Source: Phycisphaerales bacterium
Lineage (GTDB): Bacteria; Planctomycetota; Phycisphaerae; Phycisphaerales; UBA1924
NCBI GenBank assembly: GCA_029260315.1
Contig: JAJDDM010000008.1
Coordinates: 1-64,000 of the forward strand
Reading direction: 5' to 3'
Length of the DNA: 64,000 bases
The notes under the pieces are model-generated. The model saw nothing but the letters and a program-made list of their open reading frames with translations. It did no database searches and was not told the origin of the DNA. Made by a program: the position numbers and the translations under genes. This document shows, in pieces, positions 48,994 to 59,821 of the stretch. Position 1 is the stretch's first letter. Each line of letters begins with the position of its first letter.

Positions 48994-49551
48994 TTACGGC
49001 CGGAATCCACGCATTGCCGCTCCCCCCCTCTCCTCCGGCTTCGTCGGCTCTTCCATCCAATCCTCACTCCAAGCTTCCCGCCCCTCCCTCACCGCCTGCA
49101 ACTTTCCCAGAAACCGCTCCCGCCGACGCTCGCGGTCGTACCGCTCGCGCGATGCGTTGTTCAGATACCGCTGCCCCTTGATCTCCGAGTTCTGCAGCGA
49201 ATCCGCCCAGCCGCGAATCTGCTTGCCGATCGACTCACTCTTCGATCTCAGAGCTGAAATCTGAGATTTGAGATGCTGATACCGCGCCGATCCCGACATC
49301 ACCGTCAGCATGGATCGCACCTCGCCTGCGCTGCCGCGCGCAATATATAGAAACGAGAGCAACTCCTTGGTCGTCCCCCGCTCGAACCCCTCGGCGATAT
49401 TGTTGCTCACCGACAATGCAGCACGCAACAACTGGCTCTTCAGATCGCCGTGGTACTTGAAGCACTGATCGTCAACAAGACTCTCGATCGCAACATACAA
49501 CCTCGCCGCGTCCTTCCAGACAGGCAGATCCTCGAAGCGATTGTACTTCAT
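48994..49551 (-). CDS. Four-helix-bundle protein (S23/IVP family) with repeat-derived insert
   Basis: The start is MKYNRFEDLPVWKDAARLYVAIE at 49551 (185 residues). 'FEDLPVWKDAxxL', 'FKYHGDLKSQLLRAALSVSNNIAEGFERGTTKELLSFLYIARGSAGEVRSML' is the S23 ribosomal intervening sequence protein family, a four-helix bundle that forms oligomers and binds nucleic acid or proteins in some cases. Usual members are about 120 residues. The extra region begins with 'HLKSQISALRSKSE', coded by the TTTGAGAT-type repeat at 49244-49274, and continues as an Arg-rich tail. The core fold should be intact. Confidence 0.85.
   Translation of the reverse strand: MKYNRFEDLPVWKDAARLYVAIESLVDDQCFKYHGDLKSQLLRAALSVSNNIAEGFERGTTKELLSFLYIARGSAGEVRSMLTVMSGSARYQHLKSQISALRSKSESIGKQIRGWADSLQNSEIKGQRYLNNASRERYDRERRRERFLGKLQAVREGREAWSEDWMEEPTKPEERGGAAMRGFRP
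49244..49274. repeat. TTTGAGAT-family repeat inside the four-helix gene
   Basis: ATCTCAGAGCTGAAATCTGA followed by GATTTGAGATG is a decayed inverted repeat of the same family as 47486-47516. It encodes 'HLKSQISALRSK' and may have shifted the original end of the gene. Confidence 0.8.
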
Positions 49552-49880
49552 GGCCCGCAGATTACCGGCCGAGCGCCCTCGACGCAAGCCGGGACCGTGA
49601 AATCTGCCGCTCGGGACTCTCGCCAGGAAGACCTGCACCGGGAAACCAATGCACGCCCCAAGATCCAGATCTCAGATCCCGAGCCTCAAATCTCAAATCT
49701 CAAATCTCAAATCCTCCAACTCTACACCAACCGCTCCAACTCCTCCCCCTCCATCACCATCACAACCTTCGCATACGCCAGAAAGAACCCCAGCCGCCCC
49801 GCACTCCACTCCGGCGTACCCGTCGTGCCAGATAGAACCACCATCCCGCAGCACCTCTTCCGTTCCCCCTACCCTCCCCC
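49552..49880. other. Intergenic with tandem CTCAAAT repeat
   Basis: Four consecutive CTCAAAT units occur at 49685-49712, preceded by ATCTCAGATCCCGAGC. The rest has no gene signal; it must hold the divergent promoters of the four-helix and MBL-fold genes. Confidence 0.7.
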
Positions 49881-50894
49881 ATGCACTACCGCTGGCAACT
49901 CCTCCGCGCCGGCCAGATCCGCCTCGACGGCGGCGGCATGTTCGGCATCATCCCCCGCGTCGTCTGGAACCGCGCCGTCGAGTGCGACGACAAACACCGC
50001 ATCACCCTCAGCCACAACTGCCTCTTTCTCGAATCCGCCGAGGCTGACCCCGAACTCAACCGCCCCCGGCGCATCATCATCGAGACCGGCACCGGCGACA
50101 AGCTCGACGACAAGATGTCCAGGATCTTCGCCCTCGACGGCACGACCATCCACTCCGCCCTTACAGCCATCAACATCGACCCCGCCACCATCGACGACGC
50201 CATCGTCACGCACCTGCACTTTGACCACGCCGGCGGCCTCACCCGACGCTGCCGCGACGACGAAACCCCCGATTGGACCGTCCCACCCGACCACCCCACC
50301 CACGCCTCCGGCGACGCCCGCGAAGTAAAACTCACCTTCCCCAACGCCCGCGTCCACACCCAACGCCGCGAGTGGCAGGACGCCATCGCCGGCGACTCGG
50401 TCATGACCCGCACCTACTACCGCGACCACCTCGACCCCCTCGAGATCCCCCTGCCCACCGGCGAGCCCCGCCTCGCCCTCGCCGACTCGCCCCCACCGTT
50501 CCCGCCCGGCGAGCGCATCCATCGCAACCACCTCCCCACCCTCTCAGCCGTCGAGCGCGCCACCGAGATCCTCCCCGGCATCCGCGTCTTCAACGTCCCC
50601 GGCCACACCTGGGGCCAACAGGCCATCCTCTTCCGCGACGCCTCTGGCAACGACATCGTCTTCACCCCAGACGCCATGCCCACCCGCCACCACGTCGCCA
50701 GCGCCTACAGCCTCGCCTACGACGTCGAACCCTACACCTCCATGCTGAGCCGCCACTGGCTCCTGCGCGACGCCGCCACCCACGCCTGGACCCTCGTCCT
50801 CGACCACGAACCGGACAACCCCGCGTTCCGCGTCGAGCCCGACGCCAAAGGCTGGTTCGAGCTCATCCAAGCCGACCCCCCGACCACGTCCTGA
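49881..50894 (+). CDS. Metallo-beta-lactamase-fold hydrolase
   Basis: The 337-residue protein starts MHYRWQLLRAGQIRLDGGGMFGIIPRVVW. The metal motif 'THLHFDHAGG' (HxHxDH) is near residue 115, with 'RVFNVPGHTWGQQAILFRD' supplying the next His, 'IVFTPDAMPTRHHV' an Asp and 'WTLVLDHEP' a final His. The class resembles AHL lactonase/AttM-like hydrolases, which also begin with 'GGGMFGxxP'. The substrate is unknown. It stands alone, followed by transposon debris. Confidence 0.88.
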   Translation: MHYRWQLLRAGQIRLDGGGMFGIIPRVVWNRAVECDDKHRITLSHNCLFLESAEADPELNRPRRIIIETGTGDKLDDKMSRIFALDGTTIHSALTAINIDPATIDDAIVTHLHFDHAGGLTRRCRDDETPDWTVPPDHPTHASGDAREVKLTFPNARVHTQRREWQDAIAGDSVMTRTYYRDHLDPLEIPLPTGEPRLALADSPPPFPPGERIHRNHLPTLSAVERATEILPGIRVFNVPGHTWGQQAILFRDASGNDIVFTPDAMPTRHHVASAYSLAYDVEPYTSMLSRHWLLRDAATHAWTLVLDHEPDNPAFRVEPDAKGWFELIQADPPTTS

Positions 50895-50962
50895 CCGCCC
50901 ACACACGATCGGCGCAGCCGATCCACTCGCACCGGTTTCCATCTGCTCTGTAGAAATCCGGG

Positions 50963-51871
50963 TTGCGGTCGGGCGCCCAAGGCGCTCCACTGGTCGTCGT
51001 GACACAGGACGAGTTCTTCGAGGCGCCGGCCGAGGATGGGTATTGGGAGCGGGTCGCGGCGACGGCGCTCACGGCGGCCAGAGCCTGCATGGAACCCTAT
51101 GGCTCACGTTTCAGCCGCCAGGATTTCACCCGGCGTCAGCGGCCGGTGATCCTCGTGCTCAGGCAGTTGCAGAAGACCACCTACCGCGGCGTGTGCGCGT
51201 TCCTGCATTCGACACCAGGCGTGCGTGCGGCGAGCGGGCTCTCGCGCGTGCCGCACTTCACGACCGCCCAGGAGTCCGCGGATCGGGCCGACGTGCTCGC
51301 GGTGGCCGGCGCCATGCTCGGCGAGATCGCAGGACACATGGTTGACGGCCCGGTGGAGATGGCGACCGATGCGACCGGCATGGAGGTCACCTGCGGCGCC
51401 AGCCGCTCCTCCGCGAGCGAGCGCAGCTGCCGGGAATCCCGCTCTGTGAAGGCCTCTCCGGCGGTGCTGGGTGGATTATGTATCCCCTGCGCGCTGGTCG
51501 TGGACTGGGGTCCGGGCAGCGATCTGACCCCGGCGCTTATTGACAAAGCGATGGCGGTGCTGGCGCCGACGCGCGCGGACCCGGATCGCGGCTCCGACAG
51601 CGAGCGATTGCACGAGCAGCTCCGTCACGAGCACGGCGTCAAGAGCGTCATCCCGCCGGTCCCGCGCCGACCCCGGCAGGTGGTGCGCACGACGTCCCGA
51701 TCGATGATGCAAGAAGGCCCGCCGGGACGCTCCGGGCGGCGCTGGCACGCCGAGACGGCGATCAGCGGGATCAAACACCTGACCGGCTCGACCTCGCACT
51801 CTCGCGCCGCCCGCTCGTCGAGACCGCACGCAAAGTCCTCCGCCTACACCGTCCATTGCCAGCGGTCATAA
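50963..51871 (+). pseudogene. Decayed DDE transposase (IS4/IS5-like)
   Basis: The ORF reads 'RQRPVILVLRQLQKTTYRGVCAFLHSTPGVRAASGLSRVPHFTTAQESADR', then 'MATDATGMEV', 'SDSERLHEQLRHEHGVKSVIPP' and 'GRRWHAETAISGIKHLTGS'. This is the ordered D...D...E pattern of IS5/IS4 transposases common in planctomycetes. The second Asp region reads 'DPDRGSDSE' in place of the usual ADxGYDSE, the start region is abnormal and the C-terminus degenerates into 'SHSRAARSSRPHAKSSAYTVHCQRS'. Terminal inverted repeats were not found by eye. It is therefore likely inactive. The 51872-52046 stretch holds no gene. Confidence 0.7.
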
Positions 51872-52046
51872 GCAATGACCAGAGAGATGTCTACAAAGCA
51901 ACTGGAAGCCGGTTGCCAAGCCACAACGCCCCGGAACACGAGATCCCGCGCCGTGGATGGACCGAATCCTCGAGCACGGACCACGCAAACGACCAATGCT
52001 CAGCAAACTCGCGTCACCTTTGGTCCAAGAGGCCCGCCCACTCTTC

Positions 52047-52880
52047 CTAGCTCGCTCTCTTCCGCCCCAGCACCATCGCCGGCACCCCCGCCAGCGCCGC
52101 ACTCGGATCGCTCTGCGACCCCGCCCAGAGCTGGTCGTTCTCGTACACCACCCACCCGTCGAACCCCCGCTCGCGCAGCGACTCCACCACAGCATCCCCG
52201 TGCAGTTCGCCCTCGCCCAGCGCCGCCGGTTTGCCGCCCCGGATCTCCTTGACCTTCACCATCTGGATCCGATCGCCGAGGGCATCCAGGGCCGCCTCGA
52301 CTGACTCGCCCGCCGCGCGCCCGACCGCCGCCGAGTACGACACCCCGAGCAGCCCCTGAAGATCCGCCTTATCGATGATCGCCCGCAGGCTTTGGCCGGT
52401 CGAAAAGCTCCCGCCGTTCTCGAGCAGCACCCGCACGCCGGTGTTCCTGGAGTGATCGACAACCTTGAAAAGCCGCTCACCGATCCGCTTGGCGCACGCA
52501 TCCAGCTTCTCGCGCCTGTGCTTCTCGAACGCGAACACCCGCACGAACGGGCACCCCAGATCCCGCGCCAGATCGACCATCATCTTCCCCGCCCGCACCG
52601 GCCCTTCGAAGTCGCCGAACGCCCGCCCGATCACCGCCGGCTTTACCGGCTCATCGAACCGCAAACTCGTCGCCACGCTCGCGATCGCGCTCCCCGCCTC
52701 GTCGAACATCCGCGCGATCTTCGCCGGGTCGCTGTGCGCCGGGTCGCACGCGAGGTCCGAGTTGCCGTAGCCGAACGTCCGCAGCTCGACGCCGTCGTAC
52801 CGCAGCTCGCACGCTGTCTCGCACACGCGCGGCAGCGTCCACGCGGGGCAGGCGACTGTGCTGAACGCCGATCGCATCAT
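52047..52880 (-). CDS. Sugar phosphate isomerase/epimerase-like TIM-barrel protein
   Basis: The start is MMRSAFSTVACPAWTLPRVCETA at 52880, six bases after GGAGG; the ORF track extends 170 codons too far. The 277-residue sequence follows the AP endonuclease 2/xylose isomerase-like barrel: 'CELRYDGVELRTFGYGNSDLACDPAHSD', 'DLARDLGCPFVRVFAFE', 'NTGVRVLLENGGSFSTGQSLRAII', 'IQMVKVKEIRGGKPAALGEGELHGDAVVESLRERGFDGWVVYEND', with Glu/His metal ligands in the usual strand ends. Family members act on inositol and related sugars; the specific substrate is unknown. Confidence 0.85.
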   Translation of the reverse strand: MMRSAFSTVACPAWTLPRVCETACELRYDGVELRTFGYGNSDLACDPAHSDPAKIARMFDEAGSAIASVATSLRFDEPVKPAVIGRAFGDFEGPVRAGKMMVDLARDLGCPFVRVFAFEKHRREKLDACAKRIGERLFKVVDHSRNTGVRVLLENGGSFSTGQSLRAIIDKADLQGLLGVSYSAAVGRAAGESVEAALDALGDRIQMVKVKEIRGGKPAALGEGELHGDAVVESLRERGFDGWVVYENDQLWAGSQSDPSAALAGVPAMVLGRKRAS

Positions 52881-53168
52881 CCGGAACCTCCAGGGCCGCA
52901 ATCCTAGAGCGCCCTCCACCCCCTCGCGTCCTCCCGATCGCCCAAGCGCCGCCACGAGCCGCCCCGACGCCGAACCTGAGGCTCTGCGAAGGTCCGGATC
53001 GACGCCGGCAAGCGCGCCCGGGCCCACCTCGTCCGCGATCCTCCACGTCCGATTCGCTGGACGCTCACACTCTCCCAGCATCCCCAGACAGCACGCCCAT
53101 CGCCCGGCACGCCCCTCTGCCCCCATCCTGTGTGCTCCGGAGCCATCCCAATTGCACGCTTCATTAAC

Positions 53169-53378
53169 GTGCCCGCGCCCCGCGTCAAGCTCTCGGCCCT
53201 CGCCTTCGCCTCGCTCGCCCTCACCGGCTGCGCCACCGCCACCATGAGTCACGACCGCGCCCAGATCGACGCCATGGTCTTCCGCCCCACGAGCCCCGCC
53301 ATCTCTACCGCCGCCCGCCTCGACCCGCGTTCGCTCCAGCGTCCCTCTGTCGAGTTGGTCAACTCCCGCGCGCCCTGA
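53169..53378 (+). CDS. Small lipoprotein
   Basis: From GTG 53169 the sequence 'VPAPRVKLSALAFASLALTGCATATMSHDRAQIDAMVFRPTSPAISTAARLDPRSLQRPSVELVNSRAP' gives a basic N-terminus, a hydrophobic core and the lipobox 'LTGC' at residues 18-21. The mature part is only about 49 residues. An ATG at 53130 is in frame but would make a poor signal peptide. The region 52881-53168 upstream contains no other gene and probably holds divergent promoters. Confidence 0.55.
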   Translation: MPAPRVKLSALAFASLALTGCATATMSHDRAQIDAMVFRPTSPAISTAARLDPRSLQRPSVELVNSRAP

Positions 53379-53447
53379 TCCCGATGGCACGGGCGTCCCG
53401 TCCGTGCGCGATCCCGCTCGCGCTCCCGCCGCGCTCTACCCTGCCCG

Positions 53448-54284
53448 ATGCCCAGAAGAGACCTCGAGCCCGGCATCCACACCGACCTGTCCCATCGCCT
53501 CACCTACGCCGGCTATCTGGGCCTCGACAAGATCCTCGACGCCCAGCACCCGCTCAGCGACCCGGCGCACCACGACGAGATGCTCTTCATCATCCAGCAC
53601 CAGACCTCCGAGCTCTGGTTCAAGCTGCTCATCCACGAGCTGCGGGCCGCCATGGAATCCATCCGCAACGACAATCTCGAACCCTGCTTCAAGATCCTCG
53701 CCCGCGTCAAACACATCCAATCCCAGCTCACCAGCCAGTGGTCCGTCCTCGCCACGCTCACGCCCACCGAGTACCTCCAGTTCCGCTCATCCCTCGGCAG
53801 CGCCAGCGGCTTCCAGAGCCCCCAGTACCGCCTCGTCGAGTTCCTCCTCGGCAACAAGGACGACCAGCTCCTGCGCGTCCACGCCCACGACCCTTACTGG
53901 CACGCCCAGCTCCAAACCGCCCTGGCTGAACCCAGCCTCTACGACGAGTTCCTCCGCTACCTCGCCCGTCACGGCCACGACATCCCCGCCGACATCCTCG
54001 AACGCGACTTCACCCAGCCCCGCGAGTCCGACCCGCGCATCGTCGCCGCCTTCACCAGGATCTACCGCGACGTGAAAAACCACTGGGATGCCTACGAGAT
54101 GGCCGAGAAGCTCCTGGATGTCGACGAACAGTTCGCCCTCTGGCGCTTCCGCCACCTCAAGGTCGTCCAGCGCATCATCGGCATGAAAACCGGCACCGGC
54201 GGCTCCTCCGGCGCACCCTTCCTCCGCCGCCTCATCGACCACGTCTTCTTCCCCGAACTCTGGGCGGTCCGCACCGAGCTCTGA
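53448..54284 (+). CDS. kynA: Tryptophan 2,3-dioxygenase
   Basis: The haem enzyme opens the tryptophan indole ring to N-formylkynurenine. The 278-residue sequence has '[13 protein letters not shown]', '[29 protein letters not shown]' (containing the distal His and substrate loop), '[34 protein letters not shown]' and near the end '[29 protein letters not shown]', with the haem-ligand His. Length and start are standard. No other kynurenine genes are nearby, so the pathway step is encoded alone here. Confidence 0.95.
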   Translation: MPRRDLEPGIHTDLSHRLTYAGYLGLDKILDAQHPLSDPAHHDEMLFIIQHQTSELWFKLLIHELRAAMESIRNDNLEPCFKILARVKHIQSQLTSQWSVLATLTPTEYLQFRSSLGSASGFQSPQYRLVEFLLGNKDDQLLRVHAHDPYWHAQLQTALAEPSLYDEFLRYLARHGHDIPADILERDFTQPRESDPRIVAAFTRIYRDVKNHWDAYEMAEKLLDVDEQFALWRFRHLKVVQRIIGMKTGTGGSSGAPFLRRLIDHVFFPELWAVRTEL

Positions 54285-54299
54285 ACCCACCCCCTTTTT

Positions 54300-54401
54300 C
54301 TGCCTCCCGCGGGGCGGCGGCATCCTGCCGCCGATCGCCGAAGGCGATACCGCACCGCACGAGCGCGACACCCAACCGGGTGGAACCGGCTTCCAACCGG
54401 T
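54300..54401. repeat. Dispersed hairpin repeats downstream of kynA
   Basis: GGCGGCATCCTGCCGCC (54314-54330) is one palindrome. GGTGGAACCGGCTTCCAACC followed by GGT (54379-54401) is another, of the family found inside the ABC-F gene (17488-17515). Both are between kynA and the 54548 lipoprotein. Confidence 0.8.
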
Positions 54402-54547
54402 CCCCAACGAGCCGCGAGCGCAAGCGACCGGTCCATTTACGCGATACGACGCCGGCACTTCAGGTTTCGCCGAGAATAAATAGTTCTCAAGTTTTCCCAC
54501 GCATTCCGCATACTCTATATACTGGGTATCAGATTGGGGGTGATCCG

Positions 54548-55246
54548 ATGGCAAGACCAGTGGAAGCGATGCTCGCGCTCTCAATTATCTGTGCGGTGCT
54601 CGGATGCAACACACAGTCGGAGGATGATCGAACCTCTCGCGACAGACCGAAACAGACCTACAAAGAGGAACTGCTGACTGCAAACGGTGCCGACTACACA
54701 ATTGTCAAGGACGAACATCTTCGCCGAGTTAAGCGCGTTGTGAACGTTTTGTTGCCAGCTCCAATCACGGAAACGGACTTGCGGAAAACCGCATTCGCGA
54801 TCCACAATCAGTATCCCGACTACGAACGAACGTTTATTCTGTACTGGCTTCCGAGCATGGAGGTAGAGGGCATGGCGTGGGCTACAACTCACTTCAACCC
54901 CTCACTCAAGGTGGTTATTCAGGGGATGTCCGTCGATGAGGAGGAGTCGGTCAAGCAAACTGCCTTGAAAGCCGACGCCGTCGGAAGGTGGCTCGACCAC
55001 ACACCCTATATCGGAGGCGCGATTGTCATCGAGAGTGAAGGCGACCGGCTCTTTCTTGTCCGCCGGTTCGCCGATGGGAGCGGCGAGCTTCGGTGGGAAG
55101 TCCGCGAGACCCAGTTCGATGGTCGTCGCGGGTTCGATCCGGTTGTGCCGCGCCCGGACAAGACGTTCTATGTCATTGCCGCTGACGGCAGCCTTGAAAT
55201 CTGGGACGAACAAGGGCTGTTCAGCAAAGCCTTGCCGATTCAATAG
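54548..55246 (+). CDS. Lipoprotein of unknown function with lower-GC coding
   Basis: ATG 54548 (MARPVEAMLALSIICAVLGCNTQSED) follows GGGGGTGAT; the ORF track extends 56 codons too far. The lipobox 'AVLGC' marks Cys20. The 232-residue protein has 'ITETDLRKTAFAIHNQYPDYERTFILYWLPSMEVEGMAWATTHFNPSLKVVIQGMS' and ends in a beta-rich part. Its third codon positions look visibly less GC-rich than the flanking genes, which suggests relatively recent acquisition. No family is recognised. Confidence 0.8.
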   Translation: MARPVEAMLALSIICAVLGCNTQSEDDRTSRDRPKQTYKEELLTANGADYTIVKDEHLRRVKRVVNVLLPAPITETDLRKTAFAIHNQYPDYERTFILYWLPSMEVEGMAWATTHFNPSLKVVIQGMSVDEEESVKQTALKADAVGRWLDHTPYIGGAIVIESEGDRLFLVRRFADGSGELRWEVRETQFDGRRGFDPVVPRPDKTFYVIAADGSLEIWDEQGLFSKALPIQ

Positions 55247-55618
55247 GCTCGACCGCTAGGCGACTCCGATTCCGATGCATGTCGAGTGCCACTCAGACAC
55301 GCACCCCGAGAATCTCACTCCTATCCACCCTCGTTGTGCGCCGTTTCGTGACCCTACCCACTCAAACCCTGGACCCCCACCGCCGACGCCGTAGCGTTAT
55401 CCCATGCTTGCACAACCGCACGCCGTCACCACCCCGTCCCGTGCCACTGGTGGCTCGCCCACCAGTGAAAGCGTGCGAGCACCGCGCTCCTGCGCGCACA
55501 CCGGCACTGCTGAAAAACCCCAATCAGCGAACGTCACTGGCAACGCACAATCCAAAGCCCCAGACCCAAGACCCCAGACCCAGGCACGAAGTGCCTTCTG
55601 TGCCATGCCGCAATCGCC
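55247..55618. other. Repeat-bearing intergenic region
   Basis: GTGCCACTGGTGGCTCGCCC with ACCAGTG (55441-55467) is a hairpin repeat, and CCAGACCCAAGACCCCAGACC lies at 55561-55582. No gene is supported; the plus ORFs are compositional. Confidence 0.65.
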
Positions 55619-56446
55619 TCACTCCCCCATCCCCAAAACCACCCGAAACCCCGTCCCCTTCCCGACCTCCGAATCGACCTCCAGATGCCCCCCATGCGCC
55701 TCGATGATCCGCCGCGTCGTCGCCAGCCCCAATCCCGTCCCCCCGGCCTTGGTCGTGAAGTACGGCTCATAAATCCGACCAAGCGTCTCGCTCCCAATTC
55801 CCGGCCCCGTATCGATCACATGGATGATCGCGCACGCCTCGCGAGACTCATCAACCCCGCGCTCGGTCCGCAGGATCAGCTCCCGCGTCTTCTCCTGCTC
55901 GCGCATCGCCTGCACCGCGTTGAGCATCAGGTTCAACACCGCCTGCTTCAGATGGGCCGCGTCGATCGGCGCGATCAGCTCTCCCGGAGCGAGCTGCGTC
56001 CGCACCCGCACGCCGTTGCGATCCGCCTGCGGCTGGAAGAAATCCACAAGCTCCTCGACCAGCTCATTGATATCGCCCGGGATCGGCTCGACGTGCAACT
56101 CGCCGGCGAACTGGAGGAAATCCTCCAGGATGCCGCGCAGTCGCTCGGTCTCGCGCCGCAGCGCATCGACCCGCCGCGAGATCCGCCCGCGCTCCTCCTC
56201 GGGGATCTCCAGATCCCCGATCCCCTCGCGCAGCAGCCCCGCGTTCAGCGCGATCGTGCTCAGCGGATTGCGGATCTCGTGGGCCAGCCCGCTGGTCATC
56301 GACCCGATCTCCGCCAGGCGCTCGGCGGCCCGCGCCCGGCGCTCCGCGGCACGCGTCCGCGCGATCGCCCCCCGCGCGATCGCCCAGCACAAGGCCCCCG
56401 CCAGCGCCAGACCGAAAACAAAGCCAATCGCCAGCCATCCGATCAC
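55619..56446 (-). CDS. Membrane-anchored sensor histidine kinase
   Basis: The 275-residue kinase has an N-terminal membrane helix ('MIGWLAIGFVFGLALAGALCWAIARG'), a short coiled linker, a HisKA domain with the phosphorylated His in 'GLAHEIRNPLSTIALNAGLL', and an ATPase domain with N box 'NLMLNAVQA', G1 'DTGPGIG', F box 'YEPYFTTKAGGTGLGL' and the G2 glycines. There is no sensory domain, so it may sense membrane state or partner proteins. It is translationally coupled (ATGA, 56443-56446) to a cold-shock gene, an unusual partner; no response regulator is adjacent. Confidence 0.92.
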   Translation of the reverse strand: MIGWLAIGFVFGLALAGALCWAIARGAIARTRAAERRARAAERLAEIGSMTSGLAHEIRNPLSTIALNAGLLREGIGDLEIPEEERGRISRRVDALRRETERLRGILEDFLQFAGELHVEPIPGDINELVEELVDFFQPQADRNGVRVRTQLAPGELIAPIDAAHLKQAVLNLMLNAVQAMREQEKTRELILRTERGVDESREACAIIHVIDTGPGIGSETLGRIYEPYFTTKAGGTGLGLATTRRIIEAHGGHLEVDSEVGKGTGFRVVLGMGE

Positions 56447-56721
56447 ATGCGTCTCGGCGACCGCGAGTGCGGCTTGGGCACCACCACGACCTCCGGCGGA
56501 TCCAATCGCTCCACCCGCGTCGCCTTCCAGCGGTCATCCACCATCTCGGCGTCGTACCGCACCCGCGATTCATCGCGCAGCGCGCGAAACCCTTCGCCCT
56601 CGATCGCCGTGTAATGGACGAACACGTCCTGGCCCTCGGGTCCGATGATGAATCCGAAGCCCTTGCGTGAATCGAACCACTTGACGACGCCTTCGGCGTT
56701 CTCGATCGCCTGGTCGCCCAT
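56443..56721 (-). CDS. Cold-shock domain protein
   Basis: The start is MGDQAIENAEGVVKWFDSRKGFGFIIGPEG at 56721 (92 residues). The domain has RNP1 'KGFGFI' and RNP2 'DVFVHYTAI', the nucleic-acid-binding motifs of CspA. The C-terminal ~25 residues ('WKATRVERLDPPEVVVVPKPHSRSPRRM') are an extension beyond the usual ~70 residue proteins. It overlaps the kinase gene by four bases. Both probably share a promoter in the 56722-56912 gap, which otherwise appears empty. Confidence 0.93.
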   Translation of the reverse strand: MGDQAIENAEGVVKWFDSRKGFGFIIGPEGQDVFVHYTAIEGEGFRALRDESRVRYDAEMVDDRWKATRVERLDPPEVVVVPKPHSRSPRRM

Positions 56722-56912
56722 GTCACGCTCCCGGCTCGGCCGGTCCGCCGATCGTCCGACCATCCAACGGATGCACGTCGGGACACATGCTCGTCCGCTC
56801 TCTTCTCCTTGCCTAGATTACCAGAACGAAAGCGCACGTCAAGCCCGATCGTGCGGACTCGGAAAGAATCCGGACCGGCCCGTCCAAATCGTTGGACCGC
56901 ATCGGGTTACGC

Positions 56913-59105
<2,193 letters not shown>

Positions 59106-59301
59106 GATTGCTCCTTGGGTGCGCCCGGCGCTATCTGCGCTTGGGGCGGTGATGCGAATGTCGGGCCGATCGCCCTGGAGGCGGGCGTGCCCGTGTGCAT
59201 CGCGGGGAGCGTTGAGCAACCGAGGCAGGGGGCAGAACGCACCGCGGTGCGCTGTGCCTGCTGCCACCGAGGCTCGCCGATGCTTCCCGCGAACCGGTGA
59301 C

Positions 59302-59340
59302 AAAGAAAAGAACCCGCGGGCGTGCGTGCCGGCGGGTTCA
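59302..59340 (-). terminator. Terminator between rpsO and pnp
   Basis: Read leftward: GAACCCGCC...CGCGGGTTC followed by TTTTCTTT. It lies 11 bases after the rpsO stop. In enteric bacteria a leaky terminator here sets pnp levels; the same layout is seen. Confidence 0.85.
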
Positions 59341-59350
59341 GGGGTTGGGT

Positions 59351-59617
59351 CTACTTGCGGAGTCCGAGCTTCTTGATCGTGTCGAGGTAGGCGTCGCGCC
59401 TGGTGTTGCGGAGGTAGCGGAGCAGGCGGTTGCGTTTGGCGACCATCTGGACAAGGCCGCGACGGCTGTGGAAGTCCTGCTTGTGCTCGCGCATGTGCTC
59501 AGCGACTTCCTTGATGCGCGCGGTGAGGATGGCGATCTGGACCTCGGGGGAGCCGCTGTCGTTGCCGTGGCGTCGGTGATCGGCCATCGCCTGGTTCTTG
59601 TCGGTCGCTGCGATCAT
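59351..59617 (-). CDS. rpsO: 30S ribosomal protein S15
   Basis: The 88-residue sequence '[88 protein letters not shown]' is canonical S15, which binds 16S rRNA helices 20-22. Length is standard. It precedes pnp with a terminator between. Confidence 0.98.
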   Translation of the reverse strand: MIAATDKNQAMADHRRHGNDSGSPEVQIAILTARIKEVAEHMREHKQDFHSRRGLVQMVAKRNRLLRYLRNTRRDAYLDTIKKLGLRK

Positions 59618-59821
59618 GCGGTCGGCTCGCTTTCGTTCGCTGTTCGTTCGGATTCGCGGTCTGTCTGACTGGAACGATAGGGAGAGTGCCCGGGCCTAAT
59701 CAAGGGAGGTGGGCGCGGGCGAGTCGGCATGGTAGGTCTCGTGGGGCTGGGAGGGGCGGTTGGTCGGGGCGGTTCGCGGGTGGATTTCCACTGGATGGGA
59801 GCGCGAGCCGATGGTGGGGCC
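59618..59821. promoter_or_regulatory. Divergent promoter gap between rpsO and the aminotransferase
   Basis: This 204-base region has no gene signal. It must contain the rpsO promoter (leftward) and the aminotransferase promoter (rightward), but no confident boxes are seen in the GC-rich sequence. Confidence 0.35.
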
